Assembly (NCBI GenBank): GCA_000442125.1
Contig: KE546974.1
Coordinates: 496,001-560,000 of the forward strand
Length of the DNA stretch: 64,000 nucleotides
Direction: 5' to 3'
DNA from: Opeltia flavorubescens
Lineage: Eukaryota; Ascomycota; Lecanoromycetes; Teloschistales; Teloschistaceae
Positions 33,179-43,717 of this stretch are shown piece after piece. Below the pieces are notes generated by a model, which made no database searches, had not been told where the DNA came from, and was given only the letters and a program-made list of their open reading frames with translations. The position numbers and the translations under genes were made by a program. The first letter of the stretch is position 1. Each line of letters opens with the position of its first letter.

Positions 33179-34395
33179 TTACTTCCTCGATTCCTCACTC
33201 GGCTCCCAAATCACTTCCCTACTCCCCCTCCTCTCCACCCTACTCACCCACTTCAACGGTACCTCTCCCTTCTCATCCCCCTCCGTCAACACAACTCCAT
33301 TCTCACTTTTCCACCACTTAATACCCCCCTCCTCCGCACTCCTCTTCACATGCACCCACACCAAAACATCAGCACCATTCCGCATTCCACTAATCACCTT
33401 CTCCCCTCCATCAACAACCTCCCCTTCCACATCCTCCAGCTCCTTCCGGATATCATCCAGATCAAACGTTGTCGCCTCCTCCACCCCGTTTTTGGTTTTC
33501 GAGACGAGTTTATTCTTGTTACTAGTCGGGACGTCCAGGGCGAAATGTATATGCTGCCTCCCCATCGTTTTTAGCGCGCCGGATTCTAGGATTTTCCTCC
33601 ACGAGGGGGTCATGGTGCCGTGGACGGCTAGGTCGGGGCATTGCTTGCTCGTAGGCAGGAGCGGGGTTAGGAGCGCGGAGCTAGCAATGGGGATGGAGTG
33701 CCCTTGTGTAGCGCGGATGAGCCAGTCTGAGGGGTTGGACTCGGTGGATGAGGAGGAGGAGGAGGAAGGGTCGGGGATCATGGCGAAACGTTGCTTGGGG
33801 TTTGTGGCGACGATGTGTTGGAGTTCGGGGAAGGAGACTTTGAGGGATTTGAGGCGGTTCCATTCGAGCTGTTGATTTGAAGAGGGGGAATGTATTAGGA
33901 TAGGCTTTGGGGAGTAATTGGAGGAGGTTGGGTATATCAAAGGGGACTTGGGGGGGAAATGGAGAAATTTGGGAGGTACATCGCGAAGTAAACAGTGAGC
34001 AAGCAGTACGATACACAAGTTCGGCAATATCCGAGGAATTGCAAGACTACGGAACGTGGTATAATAACAAAGAGAAGAACGAGGTAATAAAGGGGCAACC
34101 GCACTCAACCGAACCCATATGTAATATACGAAAAGAAGGAATTGCAACTCACCAAAACCATACAGTTAATATACCCCCCATCATCCAACTTCAATTTCTC
34201 CTTCTCCGCCCCATGCCTGAGCAAATAGCTCATAGCCCTCGAAATCGTTTCATCCCTTGGAGGTGGGCCGCCTGCCTTCACGCGGCCAGATCTATGCCTC
34301 CCCCCTCCGCCTCGACCAGGCATTCTGCCCAATGGATTGGCTGGGAGTTGGAAACGCGGACGAAGAGCGAGTGATGGGAAGTTTAATTTGAGCAT
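33179..34395 (-). CDS. TPT1: tRNA 2'-phosphotransferase
   Basis: Exons 34395-34153 and 33868-33179 give 310 aa; the intron is 284 bp, long for this window, phase 0. The enzyme removes the 2'-phosphate left at the splice junction of tRNAs, moving it to NAD+ and releasing ADP-ribose cyclic phosphate. Family features: after a Gly/Arg-rich start, ETISRAMSYLLRHGAEKEKL with the LLRH motif; DDGGYINCMVL joins LEWNRLKSLKVSFPEL across the intron; then RATQGHSIPI (Arg plus GHS) and VHGTMTPSWRKILESGALKTMGRQHIHFA, which supply the NAD-binding Arg residues; and ADVLVWVHVKRSAEEG near the end. A Ser run and a charged acidic loop are inserts. Two in-frame ATGs exist; the one at 34323 (MPGRGGGG) is the more typical start, while 34395 would add a basic 24-residue leader that could target mitochondria. 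Confidence 0.92.
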
Positions 34396-35006
34396 GCAAT
34401 TGAAAGAAGAAGAAGATAAAAAATTAGATAGAGGATTTTTACGTAGCTGTGTTTGGTCTAAGTTACGGTTGAATATTTAGAGATAGATGGAAACAGCATA
34501 TTCAATTCCTCGGTACGATGGTCAGTGCGTCCACGGAATCGAAGTATTGTCGCCACGGTCAGTGTGAGGACTCTTCAAGACTCTAAGTTCAAGGGGGTTA
34601 TTGTGGTAATTAATTTTAATATGACCTGATAAATGTGGAATCATGCTGGTAAGCGGACGCGACCAAAAAACCGTCAATTCACCGTATGACCTCTTCATTG
34701 GTAATTACATGCTCCAGATTCGTGGCAGAGCATCTCTACTTCTCCCATTCAAGAGAAATTGTAGTGGACTAAGACTTAGGACAAGCTTCGAAAATGCCAA
34801 TGGCGCTTCCAAAATATTTCCGAACTACCTATCTGATCCGCAATGTCAGTCATATGCGATGACCGCTTAGATGCGCGCTTTTCATGGCAGAGCCCAATGG
34901 CTAAGTATCCGCCTGACGACAGTGATGATAGCACACCTTCAGTGATGTTGCCTGATCCAAACAAATAACGCCTAATGAACGACACTCCCTGAAAAACGGT
35001 CTATAG
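34396..35006. other. Divergent intergenic region
   Basis: About 610 bp separating TPT1 and a small secreted-protein gene. It contains an AT-rich patch near 34410-34480 and 34590-34640 that may hold promoter elements. No coding frame or repeat I can support. Confidence 0.4.
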
Positions 35007-35549
35007 ATGATGTATTTTCCAGCACTGTTCACGCTCCTTTTGACCGTCCATCATACTATAGCAGCCAACCCACCGGCTCCTAATGCTCAAATCCAACAGG
35101 TCAACTTACCAACCGGTCTAGCAGATGATCTTTTCAATTCTTCAGTTGCAGTAAACCTCGCAAATCAAACTGTGACTGGTGGCCGTCCTATCGCTTGCTT
35201 TCTGCCACGGAAGCCGCCCGAGGAGCAGCTAAGACAAATCAGATTTATGGACTGTTATGGCGGCATGGCACGAAGTATTCTCCTTGGAGATGACGTGATG
35301 ATTCCTACGAGGTGGACTGATAGCATGATCCCCTTCGCTTGGAACGCTGGAAGTTGCTGCATCGTACTCGACAAAACAAAGCCAGGGCCTGCAAACCTAC
35401 CAAAGGCGGAGATTGCTCATTATGCAGCAATAATGACGAAGATCTGTGTGAAAAACAACGAGGACCCATTAGGAGGGCAAATGACCATCGGTTCCAGAGA
35501 TCAATTTACTGTCACCTTATGGGGACGAAAATGGCCCGAGGCTGGCTGA
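35007..35549 (+). CDS. Secreted protein, 180 aa, unrecognised
   Basis: The frame opens with MMYFPALFTLLLTVHHTIAA, a good signal peptide with likely cleavage after AA at 19-20. The mature part is about 160 residues with five Cys (in ACFLPRK, DCYGG, SCCIVLD and KICVKN), which would allow two disulfides. It has two N-glycosylation sites (NSSV, NQTV) and patterned strands (RSILLGDDVMIPTRW, SCCIVLDKTKPG, FTVTLWGRKWPE). Codon usage and the absence of low-complexity sequence favour a real folded extracellular protein. I do not recognise the family; small secreted proteins of this kind in ascomycetes include candidate effectors. Single exon. It converges on EFG1. Confidence 0.68.
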   Translation: MMYFPALFTLLLTVHHTIAANPPAPNAQIQQVNLPTGLADDLFNSSVAVNLANQTVTGGRPIACFLPRKPPEEQLRQIRFMDCYGGMARSILLGDDVMIPTRWTDSMIPFAWNAGSCCIVLDKTKPGPANLPKAEIAHYAAIMTKICVKNNEDPLGGQMTIGSRDQFTVTLWGRKWPEAG

Positions 35550-35891
35550 AATTGAAAGAAGCATGATTCCTTTGGGCGCGACGGATAATTCCTGGTTGGT
35601 GGAGAGTTTTCAGTTCATGTGCGGTAGATGTTGATACCAATAAACATTGAAAACAAGGCAAGGTATGTAGGCTAAGAGAATGAATTGTCTCCATAGCAAT
35701 TCGAATGCCTGTTTGCAATTGTGTGTCAGCTTTTGATGAAGGGTTCTGAAGCGGTGAGGATATTTTACAATCGTCACTCACATTCAAGCGCTCGCTAGCT
35801 TTCAAGAATATCATGAACACATTTTCCGGAATGGATAGACACTTAAGGCCGACTTCAATCAACGGATTGACCAAGGCAGAAACAAGCTAAT

Positions 35892-36744
35892 TCACTCCTC
35901 GAAAAATCCGCCATCGCTTTCGTCTTGATGCTCGTCAAGTTCCATATCGTCAGAACGTCGAGCCGTCATAGCGCCTTGCTGCTTCTTAATTGTACCAGGA
36001 TATCGAGTTTTGATAGAGGCTGGCGGCCGTAAGGGTAGAGTAGCTGCAGCTTGCAATTTGCCATCCCTCAAGGCATCGAGCGTCCCGTTCTCCATGCAGC
36101 TTTCGACGACCTTCCACATCGCTGGTCTGTTCTCTGGTAGAGGCGCTGGTGATTGGATAGAAGTGTCCCCTTTCTCTAGTCGCTTCATTACCTCCTGTCT
36201 TGGGAATATGCCAATATATTTTTCCGTGAGCGGATGATACAGAGTGTAATTGAGATCAACTTCTGCAGCATGGACCTTGTCCTCTAAAATCCTGTGCTCC
36301 GGCGTGTTGCGGGTTGCAGAAGCCAGCTGGGTTCGAACCCTTTTGAGGCTACGTGTAGCTTTCTGGCGCTCTAGTATGTGTTTATTGAGTCAATCGGTTT
36401 CCGTTACCATCCAATGCTGCAATGTAGGACTGACCAAAGAATCGAACCATGTGGTATTTCTTGATCATTCGTTGTCTCTCCTTCTCATGCTGTGCTTTTT
36501 CAAGGTCTTGTTTGTAACCTGCCAAAGCTCTTTCTTTCTCAATCCTAATGTCTAAAGGGAGGTCGTGCGCATGTTCAAGTACACGAGTCACATCACGGAT
36601 TTTGGATTTGAGGCTGTTGACGGACAGTGAGGTTAAGTCAGCACGAGATGTTCCCTGTAGTGTTTTTCGTGGTTGGCTTCGAGCCCGGGATTTGCGCCTT
36701 GAGTCGATGCGATTGTTCTGATCCCGCATGGTCGCGTTGCTCAT
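35892..36744 (-). CDS. EFG1: rRNA-processing protein EFG1
   Basis: Exons 36744-36435 and 36370-35892 (intron 64 bp, phase 1) give 262 aa. EFG1 is a nucleolar protein of the 90S pre-ribosome needed for early cleavage of the 18S rRNA precursor. The conserved core is plain: SLKSKIRDVTRVLEHAHDLPLDIRIEKERALAGY, then KERQRMIKKYHMVRFFERQKATR, where FFE is created by the splice. This is followed by ILEDKVHAAEVDLNYTLYHPLTEKYIGIFP, the second conserved half. The N-terminus is basic with Arg/Lys clusters suitable for nuclear import. The C-terminus is acidic and variable. Length fits the family. The gene starts 262 bp from the divergent NT-C2 gene. Confidence 0.93.
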
Positions 36745-37006
36745 GGACCGAGGTTGGACAACTGTGCATGATCAAAGGTTGCGGAATCGTGGATCGATAA
36801 AACAATAATGGTGGTATTTGGTTTGACGGATTATCAGCCCCACGAGCCCCACCAAGCTTCGGCATAGTCGGTCTTGGCAATAAGTTCTGTCAGTCGAGTC
36901 GGCCTGTACATTTATCTTCACGTGGGTATGATCATGCCTCCACTGCGCTTTCCCAAGCTATTCAGATAAGGTTGGCATCTACAAGCCTTTCTTGTCGCCC
37001 TCAAAT

Positions 37007-38340
37007 ATGCAAGCTTTTGGTAAGTCGATCACACCTGACCAGTATTGCGATGGCGTTTGACCGCTTCCATAGTTCAGCGTCTTCGCTGTTACTGACCCTT
37101 ACAGTGCCAAAGACTCGAAGGGTAGGTGCATACTCAAGAAATAGTCTATAGAAATGAGATATGAGGATAACACAAAAGTTAGCCAAAATTCGAACTTCGC
37201 CTTCAGGTCCTTCCCCCTTGAATGTTGGTATGTAAATGGGGCTCATTGACACTGAGATAGGTTTTTGACCTCAATAATGTCCCCCTCGTCTCCGGAACCT
37301 CTTATGTCAAATGGCACCTACCATCTTCGACTTCGGCCGAACACCGTGGTCGAACCTCGAAGGAAGTCATTAGAGAGCATAAGGTCGCATGGGAATATGA
37401 AAAGCTGTTACCCGTACGGCTGACCATCGATCGCAATGGCATGTTGCAAGAGTCGGAAATTCATTTCGAGGTTATGCAGGAGTATTCTTCAGGCGCCAGG
37501 GGAGAACGAATCATACTCGGTAATGTGCGACTCAATCTTGCCGAGTACGTGGATGCTGGGGAGGACGGAGATGGGAATATCACAAGGAGGTATCTCATGC
37601 AAGATAGCAAAATCAACAGCACATTGAAGGTCTGAACACCGAATTGTTAGTCATAGTAATCGTCTGATGTATTGCAGATTGGCATCTCCATGAAGCAGGT
37701 CGAAGGAGACCGTCATTTTGCAACGTATGTAGAGGAGTTCGAAGCCATGATAGTCGCTGCTAACTGCTCTAGGCCACCATTGAAATCAGCTCCTGTCTTT
37801 GGTGGTATAGCAGGTATCATGACTGCCGAACAGGGTCAAGGGGATGACTTTAGCCATATGCCGTCCATGTCTAGCAAGACACGAGAACTTGGAAAACTTC
37901 AGGATATGTACCGAAAAACGCTTGCCGCTTCATGGGCTGCTCAAGATGGTGAACTACCCGCAGATGAGTGCATCGAAGATATCTTTGCAGGGGGGGATGG
38001 CTGGGGCAAGACTCGCAAAGAAGGCAAGAAGACTGGTAAGCCGTCTAGTACCGACGGCGAAATGAGCGACGCAGACCGGAGGACCCTCAAAGCTCATCAC
38101 AGAACCACTTCGGGGAGCTACAGCAAACACTCGAGCAAGAAGTCGAAAGGCCATCTACGAACATCGAGTCAGTCGAAGAGCAGTTCGGACAACAGCGGCG
38201 TCAATGGTAGAGCTAGCATCGACCAAGTTCAGTCAAGCTCGTCAGACACACCAGCCTACAATTGGCGCCGGGCAGATGAGTTAGACGAGTTTGCAGTACG
38301 AGAAGATCTTCGCAGCTGGGAGATATCGACATCAACTTGA
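37007..38340 (+). CDS. NT-C2 (N-terminal C2, EEIG1/EHBP1-type) domain protein with 5' micro-exons
   Basis: Rebuilt exons: 37007-37019, 37105-37121, 37183-37206, 37261-37629, 37678-37724 and 37773-38340, giving 345 aa with every phase closing. The first three exons are only 13, 17 and 24 nt and spell MQAFVPKTRRPKFELRLQ, which runs straight into VFDLNNVPLVSGTSYVKWHL in exon 4; this is the start of the NT-C2 beta-sandwich as known in fungi. Exon 4 continues with EHKVAWEYEKLLPVRLTIDR, ILGNVRLNLAEYV and RRYLMQDSKINSTLK. The last intron (48 bp, GTATGT...GCTAAC...TAG) is in frame and stop-free; splicing it gives HFATPPLKSAPVFGGIAGIM, the conserved form. The tail is Ser/Lys-rich and disordered. C2-type domains of this group bind membranes or act as adaptors in vesicle traffic and polarity (family knowledge). 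Confidence 0.88.
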
Positions 38341-38410
38341 GTCTGCGAGGTGCCGCAATTGGGAAATCTTGGAATAGCGCAAGGCTGTATAAGTCGGCTG
38401 AAGCTTTATT

Positions 38411-39709
38411 CTACTCGCACAGTCGCACGCTCTGGAGTTCAGTCCCAGCTAGTATATTGAAGGGGGTCCATCTCCCTTCTCTGTTACCATATCGATCCTT
38501 CAGAACCTCGATTACCCGAACCTCATCGAAACGCCTAGTCTCACGGACATCACCGTATGCAATATCTGCATCTTTTTTCGACCGAGGCAGCATGGATAGG
38601 TAGATCGATGTATCGATGAAGTAGGTGAAGTGTTTACCCAATGCAGGCCTGCCTGTGGTCGAAGAGAATATCGAAATATGCTCACTTGCATTGGCTTGAT
38701 ACTGCGTGCCTTTTTGGCGAAGCCCCACAGCACCATTTGCAATCAATGTACAAATGTGGCGCTGTTTGGTCAGATGGTGAAGTGACCGCATGAAAGTGGT
38801 TAGGATTGCGTGCCCTTTCAATGGCTAGTCAGCTTGTTTTCTTGATCGTGGCGCCATTGAATAAACAATACCTTGTACCTGGCTTTTAGCCAACATGGAC
38901 CCGACTACGTTCGCCATGTTATCTATCACAATCATATTGGCCTGGCCGCTGGTAGCATCTCGTTCAACGTGTTTTTCTCCATCAGTCTCCGGTGAAGATT
39001 CGCATTCAGCGTCATCCTCACTATCTACAATGTGTCGCCCGCTCTCGCATTTCTTTACAATGATTTCTGATTGAGCGTTGGCGTGTTCAATTTCTAATTT
39101 GGCACCAAATTCGGTGACAGCTTCTGCTATTCCTGGAAAGTCGAACACTCTACATACTTGCACGCGTTCAAGCATCGACATCACGCTCTCTGAAATTTCG
39201 CGATTTGATTGCTTTGCGAAAAACTGCCTTCTGTACACATATCCTGATTGATGGTATTCTGATCCGTGGTCCTGGTTCGTAATACGATCGACTAGCACAT
39301 CTCGGAGGCGTGCAAGAGATAGTTCAGTCGTTGCTATCAGAGCTACTTGTCCCGTGTCATGGGCCATCAGATGACTTGAAATTGCATGAAAAGCGAGCTA
39401 CTGCGCGGATCAGTCCCCTTTCTCGGATTTCGTTACTATGAGCTGCAGTAGGGATCACCTGGATAACATAATAATTCAAGCTTCTGGAGGAACTTTGTGT
39501 CTGCCTGTGCTTACCGTTGTCTTTCCGGTTCCTGTCGGTCCAGCCATTGAAGTGATTTCTCCATAACGAAAACCTCCATCAAGTACTACTCTATCGATTG
39601 TAAGGTTTCCAGAGCTTATAGAATCTAGAGTTGCTCTTTTGTGGTTTTCTTCGACAGCCAATAAATGAGACCCGAGTAGTGCTGGTGCAGCTTCGTCGTG
39701 GCTGCTCAT
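38411..39709 (-). CDS. Rad51-paralogue-like RecA-fold ATPase
   Basis: Exons: (first) ...39515, 39397-38872 and 38814-38411, with introns of 117 and 57 bp and closed phases. The ATPase core is split by intron 1 right after the Walker A motif GPTGTGKTT; the next exon starts LAFHAISSHLMAHDTGQVAL. Walker B is MIVIDNMANVVGSMLA, and LTTFMRSLHHLTKQRHICTL follows intron 2, as in RAD51D/Rad55-Rad57-type paralogues. These proteins help load Rad51 in homologous recombination. An acidic insert of about 40 residues (DSEDDAECESSPETDGE) sits before Walker B. The start is uncertain: the first in-frame ATG is 39709, but the frame is open and protein-like upstream to a possible acceptor at about 39855 (PVSLQKLIPFSYCPRETRLN), so part of the N-terminal domain probably lies in an earlier exon that would overlap the divergent SLS1 5' end. 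Confidence 0.78.
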
Positions 39710-39937
39710 TACACGAAGCACAGAATAACGGCTCAGGTTTGCCTCTGTAATAGCATTCAAGCGGGTTTCCCTCGGGCAGTAAGAGAATGGTATCAATTTT
39801 TGTAAGGATACAGGCAGTAACGCGTTTGGGAGTATTGTCTGGTCCGTCTGTAGGGCTGATGAGCTAGAAGATTATGATTGCCAAGCCTTTCTTCGTTGCA
39901 GCAGAGCATTCATGGCAAAGTATGTGCGCGACCACGA

Positions 39938-42810
39938 ATGTCCAACTTTTTCCAATCTCTAATCGAAGGTCATGTTTGCTTACCATGTCGCTTGCGCCTC
40001 CACACACATCTCCCACTCTCCTTAAGCCCTCGCCCAGCGGTGTCTCAGACTCGAAGCTTTTCCACTCAACTCAAGCGTTCTCAAGAACTTGGCAATATCG
40101 ATGAAAGTTTTACGACCCTACAGGATCCATTTGATAACCCCTCTAGCTTTCCAGCCAGTCGCAGCTATGAGAAGGATGACATTAAGCTACCAAGCGACGC
40201 CAACGAGACAAAGCAATCGACCGATCTAGGCTTCTATATTAAACACCCAAGCCTTTATTACAGAAGAGCTTTAGGGGTCACCACGCTAGGAAAACCAGCT
40301 GAGGTGTTGCGTCTTCTAGATGCAGNGCCTAAGTCAAACGAGAAAAGATGGTGGCTTATGCGACCCCAAGGCGATGATGACCCAACCCAAATTGAGCCCC
40401 TGACCTCGTCGGATATTCTGGAAAGAGTAACCTCAGAACGAGGTCTGGTCAGTACAGCAAGGGCCAAAGAGAATACCGAAAGGCTTAAGCAGGAATGGCT
40501 GTCTACCCTGAAGCAACCAGATCTCCCTCCATCAGAATCGGATTGTTATGAACTTGGGAGGAGGTTGCATGATGGCTTCACCTTCAAGCAGCTCCTTAAT
40601 TACATAAATGAATCTCAGACTGCAGCAACTACTGATCTGACCGACCTTAACAAACCTTTCTCGTCTACACTCTTAACTAGATCCGAATGGAGAGCTGGCG
40701 TGACACCGTTCCCAGGTCACACAGCCAAAAGACTTCGAAATCTTTCGGTGAATTCGAGCAAGAAACGAGAATTAGCCCAAGGGAAACAGTATACCAGAAG
40801 TATGCTTGCCCGCGAGACTCAAGGCACGAACACACCAGTCAAATATGTTCTGGTCAATAGAATCATGCGGCAGTGCTGGAACATAAGGCCAAAGGAAGAG
40901 CTGGAGTCAGTTGGAGAAGTCGATATTCGGATACCTGAAGCCTACCTGGAGCTCATCAATAGTCATGGTACCCTTTCCAGTCTTTTATCGATGCCCAAGA
41001 TGTGTATTGACTTGCATCTGTAGAGAGGAACGGCCTCCACCGAATCGCTGCCGAATTTGATGCCAAGATCGACATTTCGAGAGTCGAATCAATCCTTAGG
41101 ATTACTGCCAGTCAGGCAACGTGCATCTCCACATTGAAGCTTCTATTCCTGATCTTGGACGAAATTGCGTGCCACAGAATGTCCATAAAGGAGCAGGTCA
41201 ATTCAATCTTTTCAGCAACAAATTATCGTACCTTGCTCCACGATCGACTCCTTCGAGAAGTTGAGAGACTCAGCAGCACGGTGATTCGCTGGAGCAGGCC
41301 AAATGAAACTCACGTGGCAAAGGATAGGCCTGGACATGTGAGCTTCTCTACCCGCGGTGGCTGTCAAATGCTAATTTTGTCGAAGCTTTTGATTTACTAT
41401 CTGAAGAACAGCGGAAAGTCATTCGTGGATGCAGAGAAAATCCTTGAGCGATCGTTGAAACCCACACGCGATTTAGCGACAAGTGTTCATTATGATGGAG
41501 ACCAATCAACCCTTGCAAAATTAAGGTCTGTACCAATCGAAATAGGACGGAGCCTCCCCTTGTCAGACAGCGGAGTTGCATGGGTTCGCAAATGCAGCCC
41601 TACCCATGAGAAACACAGTGGTGGCAAGAATGCGAAGCCTGAATCAAGAGAGTTCACTCCCAAAGGGACGCTGGCTGCTATATGGCGCCAACTTCGTATG
41701 TCAAAAGCTTTCAAAAGAGTCAAGTCTCGCTCCGATCCTGACTCTGAGTTTTGGCAAACGAATCCTTCCCGAGAGCTGTCAGCATCTATAGGTCGATTGC
41801 TATATCCGTCAGAGAATATGATGTCGGAAAAATCACCAGATGATCTTGCGAACAAAATAACTGGGCATCATGTGTTCAGTACCGAGGTACCAGGTATACG
41901 AAGGGCTCTTGAACTCCGAGAAATTCGAGTCATTAAAGTTCAGGAACAGCTTTGCGTGAGATTGAATGCAGTCGGAAAAGGCACTGCGAGTCTGACAGAT
42001 AAAAAGGTTCTGCCGGATCTTGAAATGCTTTTCCGATCTCAGCCAGAGGACCAACAAGCTCACTTAGAGAGTGTTCGTCTGATCCTGGAAGAGAAGCAGG
42101 CAGATCTCTTGTTACCACACGAGCAAGCAGATTTGAGATTTGCGACTCAGACGTATTTCACCATGAAAAGGAAATTTGACCCTCGCATCCTCAAATTCGT
42201 TGAGTCTAGTAATCTCCATCAATGGGGATTTAATCAGCATGACACTTCGAAGATACTCACTATAGGCATACCGCAGCAAATTTTGTATCCCAAACAAGAA
42301 GTAAGACAAGAGAACGGTTTTGAGGAGCTTGTGGACTATTCGGTGGGAAGTATAGAGCGCCGGTCTCATGCCTATGGTCGACCAGATCAAGGCCGCGGCG
42401 AACGGCAATTCCAATCATCGCTCGCTACCATTGATAACGGTCCACTCGGTGGTCGGAGGCAGGAGTTCCGTTTATTTGAGGATGGCGCCCTAGAATCTGT
42501 TCCCGAGCCAGCATTCAAAGGCTCAGCAATCGAAGGGCTGTATGTTTCTGCGTATCGAATCATCGAAGATTTACGGGCAGGGACTCGAGCGGAAGTCAAA
42601 CATGAGAGCCGTAAATCGGTGAAGCGAGTGAGGCGTATTGCTATGGGTTTCAGAGGGAAGAAAAGCCAGCAGGCGATTCTCCAGCGCCGATCGAATATTG
42701 TTCGACGCCGTTTCACGGATGTACCTTCAACACCCGAGGGGTTCACGGAGGCAAAAACGAGGAGGCGGACACCTGTACGGAGGGTACAAGGGGCCAGGTA
42801 TACCGGCTAA
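39938..42810 (+). CDS. SLS1: SLS1-like mitochondrial inner-membrane regulator
   Basis: Exons 39938-40967 and 41024-42810 (intron 56 bp, phase 1) give 938 aa. The ATG at 39938 starts MSNFFQSLIEGHVCLPCRLRL, a conserved opening, followed by an Arg/Ser-rich, acid-free stretch (LSLSPRPAVSQTRSFSTQLKR) that should be a mitochondrial targeting sequence. The N-terminal domain includes YYRRALGVTTLGKPAEVLRLLDA. The middle has the KH-like region, spanning the splice junction (LINSHERNGLHRIAAEFDAKIDI), with RITASQATCISTLKLL. The C-terminal half (for example ALELREIRVIKVQEQLCVRLNAVG) is the conserved Sls1 C-terminal portion. Yeast Sls1 sits in the inner membrane facing the matrix and links mitochondrial transcription to translation of respiratory-chain mRNAs. 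One N base lies at 40326 within a codon. Its start faces the Rad51-like gene closely. Confidence 0.87.
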
Positions 42811-42926
42811 TGGACGATGTTTTCCTCGGGCCATGTGATGTATTTATTTTTACGCCATAGTGGAGTGTGCAATTCCCTGAGAGTTTATGATGCTACTGCA
42901 ATCCACCCATCCCTCATACGGAACAC

Positions 42927-43717
42927 TTATAGTTTTCTGAAACAAACCCCACTGACACTTTGTCCCATTTTCCCTCCAAAACTGAACCTCGGATACTCTA
43001 CTCTTCCCTCCCATTCAAACCGCCCTTCCTCCCTGGCCCCCTCCCCCTCCCCCTCGCCCTCGAACCACCCCCTTAGCTCCTCCTCCGTCCAATTACAGCT
43101 CGTAACTAGAAACCTCCCTCCCTTCTTCACCATCGGCAGGACCATGTCCCGATACCCCTCACTCACTCTCTTCCCCTCCGCATCCATTTCGTCACATAAA
43201 CTCACAGCGTCAAAAGTCCCCTTGTCCAACACGACATCAAACTCCCCTCCATCCCAGCCATGACCAGCTGGGGACATGATATCCCAAGTCCTAAACTCGA
43301 CTTCATTAGCAGTATACCCCTTTTGTTCTGCTATCCGCGACGCCAGCTCTACACTACTGGGGGAGTAGTCGATTCCCATCATCCGGCCCGTGAACCCGCC
43401 ACCGGAGCGTAGTAGGAATAACATTTCCCCATTTCCGGTGCCGAGGTCGAGGAATGAGGTGCTGTTGCGGGAAAGAGGGGGGTGTAAAGAAAGGAGGTAG
43501 GAGAGGGTCTTTTGAGAGGCGGAGGAATCGGCAAACCAGGTGGTGCCGGTATGGGTGGGGGTATCGGAATTGGTGGATAGGTCTTGGGTGTAGGTTTTAT
43601 CCCAGCTGCGGGGGGGTGATATTAGTGAGAAGGTTCGGGTAGATGAAGGGTAGGAGGGGCGGACTAGTCTTTTGTGCCGAGTTCGCTCGGGGAAAGGTGT
43701 TGGGGAGAGGGGGTCAT
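42927..43717 (-). CDS. EFM4: Protein-lysine N-methyltransferase EFM4
   Basis: Exons 43717-43665 and 43605-42927 (intron 59 bp, donor GTCCGC, CTAAT branch-like site) give 243 aa. The splice restores ELGTKDYWDKTY, the conserved opening of the family. The seven-beta-strand methyltransferase fold follows: FLDLGTGNGEMLFLL is motif I that binds S-adenosylmethionine; MMGIDYSPSSVELA is the post-I acidic loop; FDVVLDKGTFDAVSL is the motif with the catalytic-site strand; and LVTSCNWTEEEL gives the NWT signature. Efm4 methylates a lysine of translation elongation factor 1A in the cytosol (See1/METTL10 group). A Gly-Glu repeat (FEGEGEGEGAREEG) near the end is an unusual insert but in frame. Converges with SLS1 over 116 bp. 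Confidence 0.92.

Noticed and set aside
33869-34147. Coding use of the TPT1 intron frame
   Set aside because: The residues are hydrophobic and irregular, interrupt the conserved core between INCMVL and LEWNRL, and strong splice sites flank the stretch.
37001-37252. 83-codon minus frame opposite the NT-C2 5' region
   Set aside because: It covers exons and introns of the plus-strand gene, whose splice logic is complete; no domain on the minus strand.
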